DNA from: Hyphomicrobiales bacterium
GTDB lineage: Bacteria > Pseudomonadota > Alphaproteobacteria > Rhizobiales > Xanthobacteraceae
Reading direction: 5' to 3'
Assembly: GCA_017305595.1 (NCBI GenBank)
Contig: JAFKKL010000060.1
Location: forward strand, 1-39,856
DNA length: 39,856 bases
The notes under the pieces are model-generated. The model saw only the letters and a program-made list of their open reading frames with translations. It had not been told where the DNA came from and searched no databases. This document shows, in pieces, positions 1 to 7,780 of this stretch; within the stretch, counting starts at the first letter, position 1; each line of letters starts with the position of its first letter. Both the position numbers and the translations under genes were made by a program.

Positions 1-295
1 GGAATATCTCGAAGCGGTCACCGCGGAAGAACCCGACGAAGGCGAGGACGGCGCGGTGTTCGATTCCACCGGCCTGGGTGGCGACGGCGGCGGCGATCTG
101 TTCTCGCAGGCGGTGGCGATCGTCAAGCGCGACCGCAAGGCCTCCACCAGCTACATCCAGCGCCGCCTGCAGATCGGCTACAACCGTGCCGCGTCGCTGA
201 TGGAGCGGATGGAGCTCGAAGGCATCGTCGGTGCGGCCAATCACGCCGGCAAGCGCGAGATTTTGATCGATCAGGAGGAAGAAAGTCCCTTCTAA
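1..295 (+). CDS. ftsK: DNA translocase FtsK, C-terminal end (partial)
   Basis: The reading frame is open from base 2 and ends at TAA 293-295; the start lies outside the window. The last ~65 residues form the winged-helix gamma domain that reads KOPS sites and activates XerCD at dif. Recognisable stretches are LFSQAVAIVKRDRKAS, the helix-turn-helix IQRRLQIGYNRAASLMERM, and the ending GKREILIDQEE. The preceding acidic segment (EEPDEGEDG) is the usual linker between motor and gamma domain. FtsK is an inner-membrane, septum-located hexameric motor for chromosome dimer resolution. lolA follows on the same strand, an order that I recall as common in Rhizobiales. Confidence 0.95.
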   Translation, partial: EYLEAVTAEEPDEGEDGAVFDSTGLGGDGGGDLFSQAVAIVKRDRKASTSYIQRRLQIGYNRAASLMERMELEGIVGAANHAGKREILIDQEEESPF

Positions 296-317
296 GCGCC
301 CGGAAGTATCTCAAGTC

Positions 318-364
318 GAGCGTGATCTTGTCCGAAACCGGTATCCACTTTCGGGATCACGCTC
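318..364. repeat. palindromic repeat downstream of ftsK
   Basis: GAGCGTGATC at 318-327 pairs with GATCACGCTC at 355-364, and an inner CCGAAA / TTTCGG pair sits inside it. The whole forms one long interrupted hairpin 22 bases after the ftsK stop. Elements with the core CCGAAA...CCGGT...TTTCGG flanked by GATC arms are a frequent intergenic repeat in Bradyrhizobium-type genomes. It may also act as a 3'-end hairpin for ftsK, but no T-run follows. Confidence 0.7.
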
Positions 365-431
365 CGGGTCGCGAAATCGCCACAGCTTTGCATTAGCGCC
401 AGCCCCACGATGGCCCCATCAGGACGAGACA

Positions 432-1304
432 TTGCACAGACATCCGAAAAGGCTCACCCAAGGCGACTTTAAGGGCTTCTTTAAAGGCTTTGTCCGGGGC
501 GTTTCCCTCACGGCACGAGTGCGTGCCGGGCGCGTGATCGCCGCGACCGCGCTGTCAGGATTGCTGGCGCTTCCCGCATTTGCTGAATCGATTCCCTTGC
601 CGACGCCGGCACCCGCCATGCGAGACGGCGCTATCGTGGTGGCGCAGGCTGGCAAGCCGGCCGCTGGCAAACCCGTGCCTGCCGCAACCAAGCCGCCCGA
701 TCCGATCATTCCCGATCCGCGCAAGCGCGCCACCGGCGGGCTGTTCACCAGCTTTGACGCAAAACAGCGCGCCGAGGCCGCCAAGGTCAGCGCCTACCTG
801 TCGTCGCTGCAAACGCTGGTCGGGCAATTCGTGCAGGTCGGGCCGGACGGCAGCCGCACCACCGGCGATTTCTACATGCAGAAGCCGGGCAAGATTCGTT
901 TCGAATACGATGCCCCGAGCAACATCTCGATCATCGCCGACGGGCAGTCGGTAGTGGTGCGCGACACCAAGCTGGCGACGCAGGATACCTATCCGCTGTC
1001 GCAGACGCCGCTGCGCTTCCTGCTGTCGAACCGCATCGACCTGATGCAGGATACCAAGGTGGTCGGCGTTACCGCCGACGAGCTCTACATCAGCATTACG
1101 CTGGAAGAGCAGAACCCGTTGGTCGGCACCAGCCGGCTGATGCTGATGTACGGCGTCAAGGACCACCAGCTCAAGCAGTGGACCATTACCGATCCGCAGG
1201 GCTACGACACCACCGTCGCCGTCTACAATCTCGACTCGACCAAGAAGCCCGATCCGTCGATGTTCAAGATCGACTTCACCAACTACTCCACGTCGCGTCA
1301 GTAA
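432..1304 (+). CDS. lolA: LolA-family outer-membrane lipoprotein carrier/sorting protein
   Basis: LolA is the periplasmic chaperone that takes lipoproteins from LolCDE to the outer membrane. The 290-residue product begins with a basic leader (to ~32), then a hydrophobic core and a cleavage site LLALPAFA-E near residue 51, i.e. an exported protein. A Pro/Ala-rich linker follows. From about residue 108 comes the LolA fold: AYLSSLQTLVGQFVQ, GDFYMQKPGKIRFEYD, the loop around DLMQDTKVVGV, and a late WTITDPQG segment. I took TTG at 432 (AGGA eight bases upstream); the n-region is long, so a later start inside the leader is possible. It sits between ftsK and xthA on the same strand. Confidence 0.85.
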   Translation: MHRHPKRLTQGDFKGFFKGFVRGVSLTARVRAGRVIAATALSGLLALPAFAESIPLPTPAPAMRDGAIVVAQAGKPAAGKPVPAATKPPDPIIPDPRKRATGGLFTSFDAKQRAEAAKVSAYLSSLQTLVGQFVQVGPDGSRTTGDFYMQKPGKIRFEYDAPSNISIIADGQSVVVRDTKLATQDTYPLSQTPLRFLLSNRIDLMQDTKVVGVTADELYISITLEEQNPLVGTSRLMLMYGVKDHQLKQWTITDPQGYDTTVAVYNLDSTKKPDPSMFKIDFTNYSTSRQ

Positions 1305-1346
1305 GGGCGCGGGCGAGCGTTCTCTTTCATTTCATCCACGAATTAA

Positions 1347-1420
1347 CGTCATCGCCGGGCTTGACCCGGCGATCCATCTTTCCGAAGGAATGGACACGCG
1401 GGTCGAGCCCGCGTGTGACG
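1347..1420. repeat. intergenic palindromic repeat, GTCATsGCCGG type
   Basis: The element opens with CGTCATCGCCGGG and closes with GTGTGACG. It contains two nested inverted pairs: GCCGGGC / GACCCGGC and CACGCGGG / CCCGCGTG. It resembles the copy at 16642-16735 between fabB and fabI. It fills the lolA-xthA gap and stops immediately before the GGAAAG that serves as Shine-Dalgarno for xthA. Confidence 0.75.
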
Positions 1421-1436
1421 TCCGGAAAGATCATCC

Positions 1437-2252
1437 ATGCAATTCAAGCTCACCACCTGGAACATCAATTCGGTGCGGTTGCGCATCGAACTGGTCGCCA
1501 AGTTCATCAAGGCGACTCGGCCGGATGTGCTGTGCCTGCAGGAGACCAAGTGCCAGGATGACGCGTTTCCGCTGAAGCGCTTCAAGCGGCTCGGCTACGA
1601 GCACGTCGCGCTCAACGGCCAGAAGGGCTATCACGGCGTCGCCATCGTCTCGAAATTGCCGTTCGATTCGACGGACGTTCGCACCTTCTGCGACAAACTG
1701 GATTCGCGGCACATCTCGGTGTCGATCGGCGCCAAGGCCAATCTCAAGGCGCCGCTCGTGCTGCATAATTTCTACGTGCCGGCCGGCGGCGACATTCCGG
1801 ATGTCGCACTCAATCCGAAATTCGATCACAAGCTGAAATTCCTCGACGAGATGCGCGACTGCGCGCCGCTGCATCCGACGGGCGACGCGCGGCACATTCT
1901 AGTCGGCGATCTCAACGTCGCGCCGCACGAGCATGACGTCTGGTCGCACAAGCAGTTGCTCAAGATCGTGTCGCACACGCCGGTGGAAACCGAGAAGCTG
2001 CTTGGCGTACAAGCGCATGGCGGCTGGTTCGACGTCGCGCGCGAGCGGATTCCATTGTCGGAAAAGGTCTACACGTGGTGGAGCTATCGCGCCGCCGACT
2101 GGGCCGCCGCCGACCGCGGCCGCCGCCTCGACCACATCTGGGTCTCGCAAGCGCTGCGCGACAACGTGCGCGATTTCACCATCCTGCGCGACGCGCGCGG
2201 CTGGGAACGGCCGTCCGACCATGTTCCGGTCTCGGCGGTGTTCGATCTGTAA
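1437..2252 (+). CDS. xthA: exodeoxyribonuclease III
   Basis: This is an AP endonuclease and 3'-5' exonuclease of the EEP family acting in base-excision repair. All family motifs are present in the 271 residues: TTWNINSVR (N9/N11), LCLQETK with the metal-binding Glu at residue 36, GYHGVAIVSK, NFYVPAGGD, LVGDLNVAP with the catalytic Asp/Asn pair, RRLDHIWVS, and the C-terminal SDHVPV with the catalytic His near residue 262. The ATG at 1437 follows GGAAAG with good spacing, and the length is normal for the family. It lies downstream of lolA, separated only by the palindromic repeat. Confidence 0.95.
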   Translation: MQFKLTTWNINSVRLRIELVAKFIKATRPDVLCLQETKCQDDAFPLKRFKRLGYEHVALNGQKGYHGVAIVSKLPFDSTDVRTFCDKLDSRHISVSIGAKANLKAPLVLHNFYVPAGGDIPDVALNPKFDHKLKFLDEMRDCAPLHPTGDARHILVGDLNVAPHEHDVWSHKQLLKIVSHTPVETEKLLGVQAHGGWFDVARERIPLSEKVYTWWSYRAADWAAADRGRRLDHIWVSQALRDNVRDFTILRDARGWERPSDHVPVSAVFDL

Positions 2253-2445
2253 GGATCTCGGCTCGTCGTATCCGGAATAAATCCGGCCAGGACGAAAACA
2301 AACGGTATCATCGTCACTCAAAATCTCGTGAACGTCCGTGTAGGCTGGGCCGACTACCTCTATGCGGCGGTCCCGTCGCAGTTTCTCCGTGCGTCCGTTT
2401 TCCCGCGTCGAGGAGGTTCCTCGCGCGCAACCCTGAGGAGACAGC

Positions 2446-3366
2446 ATGTCGGATCGCGTCTGGTTCTACGCCGACGGCGGCAAGCAGCTTGGACCTTTTT
2501 CGGAAAGTCAGTTTCGCGATCTGATCGCCAACGGGACCGTGTCCGGCGTGAGCTATGTCTGGACCAACGGGATGGAGAACTGGCAGCACGCACAGGACGT
2601 TCCCGGCCTGATGAACCGGCCGCGTCCGCCGGGGCCGCCGAATCTTGCGGGTGCGAGCGTCGGCCAATCGAACTTTGGCGGATCGCCGTCGGCGGCCACA
2701 TCGATGTCGGCCGCGGGCGGGGATGCCGGTGGATCGCTCTGGATCGATTTCGGCATCTGGGACTTCACCTGGCGCAGCATCGTGCTGGCGATCTGCTCGA
2801 TGTTTGTCATCCCGTTGCCGTGGGTGCTGGTCTGGTACCTGAAATGGCTCGTGCCCCACGTTCAGGTGCGGGGTCGGCCGAATCTCAGTTTCGAAGGGAC
2901 GGCGATGACGATCGTGCCCTGGTTCTTCGGCGCCGTGGTGGTGGTGATCGCCCTCGCCATGACCGGAAGCGAGGTGCTCAGCAACCTGTCGATCATCGTC
3001 CAGTTCGCGCTCCACTGGCTGTTCCTGAAATGGATGATCGCGAACCTTGCCGCCGACGGACGGCCGCTCGGGCTGAGCTTTTCCGGCTCGGTCTGGGCCT
3101 ATTTCGGCTGGGCCTTGCTGGGGATCGTGTCCCTGATCACCGTCATCGGCTGGGCGTGGGTCTGGACCGCGTCGATGCGATGGCTCTGCGGCAACATTCA
3201 GGGCACACGCCGCGCGGTGGTCTTCAACGGCACCGGGCTGGACTTTCTTTGGCGCGCGGTTGTGGCGGCGATTGCCGCTTCCTTTATCATCCCGATTCCA
3301 TGGGTGTATCGCTGGATGATGCGCTGGGTCGCCTCGCAGACCGAACTCGTCGATCGCAATATATAA
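2446..3366 (+). CDS. GYF_2 (DUF4339) domain protein with fourfold repeated membrane region
   Basis: Residues 1-55 form a GYF_2 domain (WFYADGGKQLGPFSESQF, then NGMENW), a module thought to bind proline-rich peptides. A Gly/Ser/Pro-rich linker runs to ~98. The rest is hydrophobic and built from about four related units (~105-153, 156-213, 216-264, 265-300). Each unit has a Trp-rich membrane stretch, and the first three end in a short R-x(4-6)-F-x-G signature: RPNLSFEGT, RPLGLSFSGS, RRAVVFNGT. Units 1 and 4 share IPxPWVxxW. This resembles DUF898-like membrane proteins, but I do not recognise a specific family member or function. The ATG at 2446 has a clear TGAGGAG upstream. It is a single gene, convergent with amtB. 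Confidence 0.75.
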   Translation: MSDRVWFYADGGKQLGPFSESQFRDLIANGTVSGVSYVWTNGMENWQHAQDVPGLMNRPRPPGPPNLAGASVGQSNFGGSPSAATSMSAAGGDAGGSLWIDFGIWDFTWRSIVLAICSMFVIPLPWVLVWYLKWLVPHVQVRGRPNLSFEGTAMTIVPWFFGAVVVVIALAMTGSEVLSNLSIIVQFALHWLFLKWMIANLAADGRPLGLSFSGSVWAYFGWALLGIVSLITVIGWAWVWTASMRWLCGNIQGTRRAVVFNGTGLDFLWRAVVAAIAASFIIPIPWVYRWMMRWVASQTELVDRNI

Positions 3367-3370
3367 CCCG

Positions 3371-3400
3371 CGTCGTCCCTGCGCAGGGACGACGATTTTC
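3371..3400 (+). terminator. perfect palindrome with T-rich tail after the GYF-domain gene
   Basis: CGTCGTCCCTGC (3371-3382) is followed directly by its exact reverse complement GCAGGGACGACG (3383-3394), then ATTTTCG. It begins five bases after the stop codon at 3366. It looks like a minimal, collapsed copy of the GTCGTCCCCGC repeat family and is well placed to end plus-strand transcription between convergent genes. The lack of an unpaired loop base makes the termination role an inference. Confidence 0.55.
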
Positions 3401-3457
3401 GTGTTGCAAACCTGCCCGCAAAACGAATTTCGTTCGGTCGCGGTAACCGCCGCGCGC

Positions 3458-4771
3458 TTACTGCAGCGCTTCGCCGTGCTGGGTGAGGTCGAGGCCTTCG
3501 AGTTCGTGGTCGCGCGTCACCCGCAGCGGCACGAAGCCGCCGACGATTTTCAAGAGCACGAAGGTGACGGCGATGGTCCACAGCAAGGTCACCGCGACGC
3601 CGTAGAATTGAATCAGAAGCTGTTGCGGGTTGCCTTCCAGCAGGCCCGACGCGCCGCCGATGGATTCCGTGGCGAACACGCCGGCCAACAGCGTGCCGAT
3701 CAGGCCGCCGATGCCGTGGACGCCGAACACGTCGAGCGAGTCGTCGTAGTGGAAGCGGTGCTTGAGGCTGGTGCAGGCCCAGTAGCAGACACCGCCTGCG
3801 ATCACGCCGATGATCAGGCCGTGCCACGGCGCGACGAAACCCGACGCCGGCGTGATGGTGCCGAGTCCGGCCACCGCGCCGGAGATCATGCCGAGCACCG
3901 AGGGCTTGCGCCGCGTCAGCCATTCGATCGCGCCCCAGGTCAAAGCGCCGGCGCAGGCGGCGAGATGCGTCGCGGTGATGGCGAACACGGCGCGGGAATT
4001 GGCGCCGAGCGCCGAGCCGCCGTTGAAGCCGAACCAGCCGACCCACAGCAAGCCGGTGCCGATCACCGCCAGTGACAGGTCGAACGGCGCGAGGTTGTCG
4101 TTGCCGTAGCCGTGGCGTTTGCCGACGACCATCGCGGCGACCAGCCCGCCGACGCCGGCGCTGAGATGCACCACGGTGCCGCCGGCGAAATCCAGCACGC
4201 CGGCATTGCCAAGGAAACCGCCGCCCCACACCCAATGCGCCAGCGGAATGTAGACGAACATGAACCAGCCGATCGAGAACAGCAGGTAGGCGGAGAACTT
4301 CATGCGGTCGGCCACCGCGCCCGCCACCAGTGCCACGGTGATGACGGCGAAGGTCATCTGGTAGAGCATGAACAGCGCTTCGGGGATATTCTTCGCCGCC
4401 GGATTCACGCTGTCCAGCGTCATGCCCATCAGGAACACGCGGTCGAGCGTGCCGACGAATTTTCCGTTGCCGCCGAAGGTCAGCGTGTAGCCGAACGCCA
4501 CCCACAGCACCGAGATCAGCGCCACGGCGGCAAGGCTTTGCGCCATCGTCGCCAGCACGTTCTTCTTGCGCACCATGCCGGAGTAGAACAGCGCGAGGCC
4601 GGGGATCGTCATCATCAGCACGAAGGCGGTGGCGACGATCATCCATGCGGTATCGGCGGCGCTGATGGTGCTGCTCGTCGTTGCTGGCGATTGCGCCAGC
4701 GCGGGCGTGATCGATGTCGCGGCCACCGCCGCAGCGCAAGCCGCAAAACGCCGAACTGCCCCCATTGTCAT
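3458..4771 (-). CDS. amtB: ammonium transporter AmtB
   Basis: Trimeric inner-membrane channel for NH4+/NH3 with 11 transmembrane helices. The 437-residue product starts with a signal peptide (cleavage about ...TPALA-Q, residue 26). It then shows the Amt core: DTAWMIVATAFVLMMTIPGLALFYSGMVRKKN, the pore twin-histidine pair in VVHLSAGVGG and GVHGIGG, WGGGFL, and GWFGFNGGSALGAN. The C-terminal tail DHELEGLDLTQHGE is the conserved cytoplasmic segment that GlnK docks against. It lies 123 bases downstream of glnK on the same strand, the usual glnK-amtB pair, so it is probably expressed under nitrogen limitation. A palindromic repeat occupies the glnK-amtB gap. Confidence 0.96.
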   Translation of the reverse strand: MTMGAVRRFAACAAAVAATSITPALAQSPATTSSTISAADTAWMIVATAFVLMMTIPGLALFYSGMVRKKNVLATMAQSLAAVALISVLWVAFGYTLTFGGNGKFVGTLDRVFLMGMTLDSVNPAAKNIPEALFMLYQMTFAVITVALVAGAVADRMKFSAYLLFSIGWFMFVYIPLAHWVWGGGFLGNAGVLDFAGGTVVHLSAGVGGLVAAMVVGKRHGYGNDNLAPFDLSLAVIGTGLLWVGWFGFNGGSALGANSRAVFAITATHLAACAGALTWGAIEWLTRRKPSVLGMISGAVAGLGTITPASGFVAPWHGLIIGVIAGGVCYWACTSLKHRFHYDDSLDVFGVHGIGGLIGTLLAGVFATESIGGASGLLEGNPQQLLIQFYGVAVTLLWTIAVTFVLLKIVGGFVPLRVTRDHELEGLDLTQHGEALQ

Positions 4772-4789
4772 TCCTCGATCTCATAGAGT

Positions 4790-4866
4790 CGTCATTGCCG
4801 GGAGCGGAGCGACGCCTGAAATCAATCAGACAATCACCGGATCGCGTCGCTTCGCCCGCAAAGACG
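4790..4866. repeat. imperfect palindromic repeat between glnK and amtB
   Basis: Left arm GTCATTGCCGGGAGCGGAGC and right arm GTCGCTTCGCCCGCAAAGAC are imperfect reverse complements. This resembles the GTCATTGCGAGGAGCGAAGCGACG repeats found between genes in many Rhizobiales. It lies within the intercistronic gap of the glnK-amtB operon. Confidence 0.6.
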
Positions 4867-4894
4867 GAAAGTTGTTGTTACCGCGATATCCATT

Positions 4895-5305
<411 letters not shown>

Positions 5306-6190
5306 TTATCCTGCCGGCTTCTCCCGGCGCTGCCGCAACGAGCCTTCCTGCGCCACCGAGGCCACCAGAGTACCGTCCTGCCGGAAGATCTGGCCGCGCG
5401 TCAGGCCGCGGCCGTGCTGGGCGCTCGGGGAATCCTGCGCATAAAGCAACCATTCGTCGGCGCGGAACGGCCGGTGGAACCACATCGCGTGGTCGAGGCT
5501 CGCCGGCATCATCCGCTTGTCGAACAGGGTGCGGCCATAGCGCGCCATTGCGGCGTCGAGCAGCGAGAAGTCCGAGGCATAGGCCAGCGCGCACATGTGC
5601 AGCGCCGGGTCGTCGGGGAGTTTCGCGGCGGTACGGATCCAGACATGGATGCGGCCGTCGTCGATCTTCTCGCCGAAATAGCGGCCGAGTTCCACCGGGC
5701 GCAGCTCGATCGGGCGGTCGGATTCATAGTAGCGCCGGATGAAATCCGGCATCTCCTTGAACATCGGCTGCTTGGCGACTTCCTCCGCCGTCAGCTTGTC
5801 CGGGGTCGGTACCTGCGGCATCGGCTCCTGATGGTCGAACGCCGAATCCTCGTCGGCATGGAACGAGACCATCAGCGAGAAGATGGCGTGGCCGTGCTGG
5901 ATCGCGGTGACGCGCCGGGTGACGTAGCTGCGGCCGTCGCGCAGCCGTTCCACTTCGTAGATGATCGGGATCGCCGGGTCGCCGGGCAGGATGAAGTAGC
6001 AATGCAGCGAGTGCGGCAGCCGCTGTTCGACGTTCTCGACGGTGCGGCAGGCAGCGACCAAGGCCTGGCCGATCACCTGACCGCCGAACACCCGCTGCCA
6101 GCTCGTCTGGGGGCTGACGCCGCGGAACAGGTTTTCTTCCAGCGGTTCGAGGTCGAGGATGGAAATCAGGTCGATCAGGCTTTTGGACAT
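5306..6190 (-). CDS. tesB: acyl-CoA thioesterase II
   Basis: Double hot-dog thioesterase that hydrolyses medium- and long-chain acyl-CoAs. The 294 residues are typical of TesB. Seen: FGGQVIGQALVAA and HSLHCYFILPGDP in the first hot-dog. In the second, SLDHAMWFHRPFRADEWLLY holds the catalytic Asp, DSPSAQHGRGL has Ser where E. coli has Thr228, and SVAQEG holds the catalytic Gln. The start MSKSLIDLISILDLEPLE is the usual N-terminus. It precedes glnK on the same strand, so the two may be partly cotranscribed. Confidence 0.93.
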   Translation of the reverse strand: MSKSLIDLISILDLEPLEENLFRGVSPQTSWQRVFGGQVIGQALVAACRTVENVEQRLPHSLHCYFILPGDPAIPIIYEVERLRDGRSYVTRRVTAIQHGHAIFSLMVSFHADEDSAFDHQEPMPQVPTPDKLTAEEVAKQPMFKEMPDFIRRYYESDRPIELRPVELGRYFGEKIDDGRIHVWIRTAAKLPDDPALHMCALAYASDFSLLDAAMARYGRTLFDKRMMPASLDHAMWFHRPFRADEWLLYAQDSPSAQHGRGLTRGQIFRQDGTLVASVAQEGSLRQRREKPAG

Positions 6191-6289
6191 TTAAAATCTC
6201 GGAAATCTCGTCATTCGGCCACACGCGGGCAGCAATCTATCCGTCGTTGCAGGTGAGGCGAGTGACGGCAAAGGCGTGCGTTGGCCCGT

Positions 6290-6318
6290 TTGGGAAACCT
6301 GTTTCGCTCAGCTATAAC
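6290..6318 (+). promoter_or_regulatory. candidate housekeeping promoter for the UbiH-family gene
   Basis: TTGGGA at 6290-6295 and TATAAC at 6313-6318 are separated by exactly 17 bases. Transcription would begin around 6325, about 25 bases before the ATG at 6350. A GAGAAAGG Shine-Dalgarno lies in between. The gene upstream is divergent, so a promoter is expected here. Confidence 0.5.
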
Positions 6319-6349
6319 CCGCTGACAAGTCTGTTTCGAGAAAGGTGCG

Positions 6350-7573
6350 ATGATGTCGGCTCAGCCAAGCATTGTGATTGCCGGCGGCGCCTTCGCCGGA
6401 CTGGCGCTGGCGCTGGCGCTGCGCCAGGGGCTGGGCGAGGCGGTGCCGGTGATCGTCGCCGATCCGGCGCTGGCGAGCCGCCCGAGCCGCGATCCGCGCG
6501 CCACCGCCATCGTCGCCGCCTGCCGCCGCCTGTTCGAGGGCATCGGCGTCTGGGACGAGGTCGGCCCGCAGTCGCAGCCGATCCTCGACATGGTGGTGAC
6601 GGATTCGAAGCTGGCGGACGCGACGCGGCCGACGTTCCTCACCTTCGCCGGCGAGGTCGAGCCCGGCGAGCCGTTCGCGCACATGGTGGAGAACCGGCTG
6701 CTGATCGATGCGCTGGTGAAGCGCGCCGAAGCGGACGGCGTGACGCTGCGCGCCACCGCCGTCACGACATATCAGGCGCATGACGGCGGCATCGACGTGA
6801 CATTGGCCGACGGCGAAACCGTCCACGCCAGCGTGCTCGTCGCCGCCGACGGCGCGCGCTCGAAACTGCGCGAGCGCGCCGGCATCGCCACCCATGGCTG
6901 GGAGTACGATCAGTCCGGTATCGTCGTCACCGTCGGCCACGAGCGCGACCACGAGGGCCGGGCCGAGGAGCATTTTCTGCCCGCCGGTCCGTTCGCCATC
7001 CTGCCGCTGAAGGGCAAGCGGTCGTCGCTGGTGTGGACCGAAACGCGCAACAACGCCGCGCGCATCACCGCGCTGCCGGACGACGAATTCCATGCCGAAC
7101 TGGAGCAGCGCTTCGGCCTGCACCTCGGCGAGATCAGGGCGCTCGACAAGCCGCGCGCGTTTCCGCTGCAATATTTCGTCGCGCGCTCCTTCATCGCGGA
7201 TCGCATGGCGCTGGTCGGCGACGCCGCGCATGTGATCCATCCGATCGCGGGGCAGGGCCTCAACATGGGGTTGAAGGACATCGCGGCGCTGGCGGAAGTG
7301 ATCGTCGACGCGGCGCGGCTCGGCATCGATCCGGGATCAGCCAATGTGCTGGAGCGCTATCAGCGCTGGCGGCGCTTCGACACCATGGCGATGGGCGTCG
7401 CGACCAACGCGCTCAACGTGCTGTTCTCCAACGACTCAGGCTTGCTACGCGGCGTGCGCGACATCGGTCTCGGCCTCGTCGATCGCCTGCCGCCGCTGAA
7501 AAACATGTTCATCAAGCAGGCGGCGGGGTTATCCGGCGAAGTGCCGCGCCTGTTGAAGGGCGAGGCGCTGTAG
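6350..7573 (+). CDS. UbiH/UbiF/COQ6-family FAD-dependent hydroxylase (ubiquinone biosynthesis)
   Basis: Flavoprotein monooxygenase that hydroxylates the aromatic ring of ubiquinone precursors at the inner membrane. The 407 residues open with the dinucleotide-binding motif IVIAGGAFAGLALALAL. They also contain the mid-protein VLVAADGARSKLRERAGI (DG motif) and the second FAD motif LVGDAAHVIHPIAGQGLNMG. The PRATAI near residue 48 is also typical of the family. Which ring position it attacks cannot be told from sequence; alphaproteobacteria often carry the related UbiL or UbiM. Two adjacent ATGs start the gene. It is a lone gene divergent from tesB. Confidence 0.88.
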   Translation: MMSAQPSIVIAGGAFAGLALALALRQGLGEAVPVIVADPALASRPSRDPRATAIVAACRRLFEGIGVWDEVGPQSQPILDMVVTDSKLADATRPTFLTFAGEVEPGEPFAHMVENRLLIDALVKRAEADGVTLRATAVTTYQAHDGGIDVTLADGETVHASVLVAADGARSKLRERAGIATHGWEYDQSGIVVTVGHERDHEGRAEEHFLPAGPFAILPLKGKRSSLVWTETRNNAARITALPDDEFHAELEQRFGLHLGEIRALDKPRAFPLQYFVARSFIADRMALVGDAAHVIHPIAGQGLNMGLKDIAALAEVIVDAARLGIDPGSANVLERYQRWRRFDTMAMGVATNALNVLFSNDSGLLRGVRDIGLGLVDRLPPLKNMFIKQAAGLSGEVPRLLKGEAL

Positions 7574-7645
7574 GGAGGCGCGGGTGCAACGCGTCGTTAT
7601 CCCGGACGTCTAACTCGAATGTAGTATGCGTGAACAACAACCTCG

Positions 7646-7779
7646 GCGTCGTCCCCGCGCAGGCGGGGACCCAGAACCCCTGGCACTGGTTGTAACAAGT
7701 AACCTCGCCTATCGTTGATGGAGCCGAACCGCTGCGGAGTCTGGGTCCCCGCCTGCGCGGGGACGACGGTTTTCGTGTT
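7646..7779. repeat. GTCGTCCCCGC family palindromic repeat, copy 1
   Basis: The outer arms GTCGTCCCCGCGCAGGCGGG (from about 7649) and its complement CCCGCCTGCGCGGGGACGAC (ending 7767) enclose ~80 bases. Just before the right arm is the shared inner block GCTGCGGAGTCTGGGTCCCC. Three further full copies lie at 17554, 30057 and 38379. This copy ends next to the stop codon of the minus-strand protease-like gene and sits between convergent genes. Confidence 0.85.
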
Positions 7780-7780
7780 G

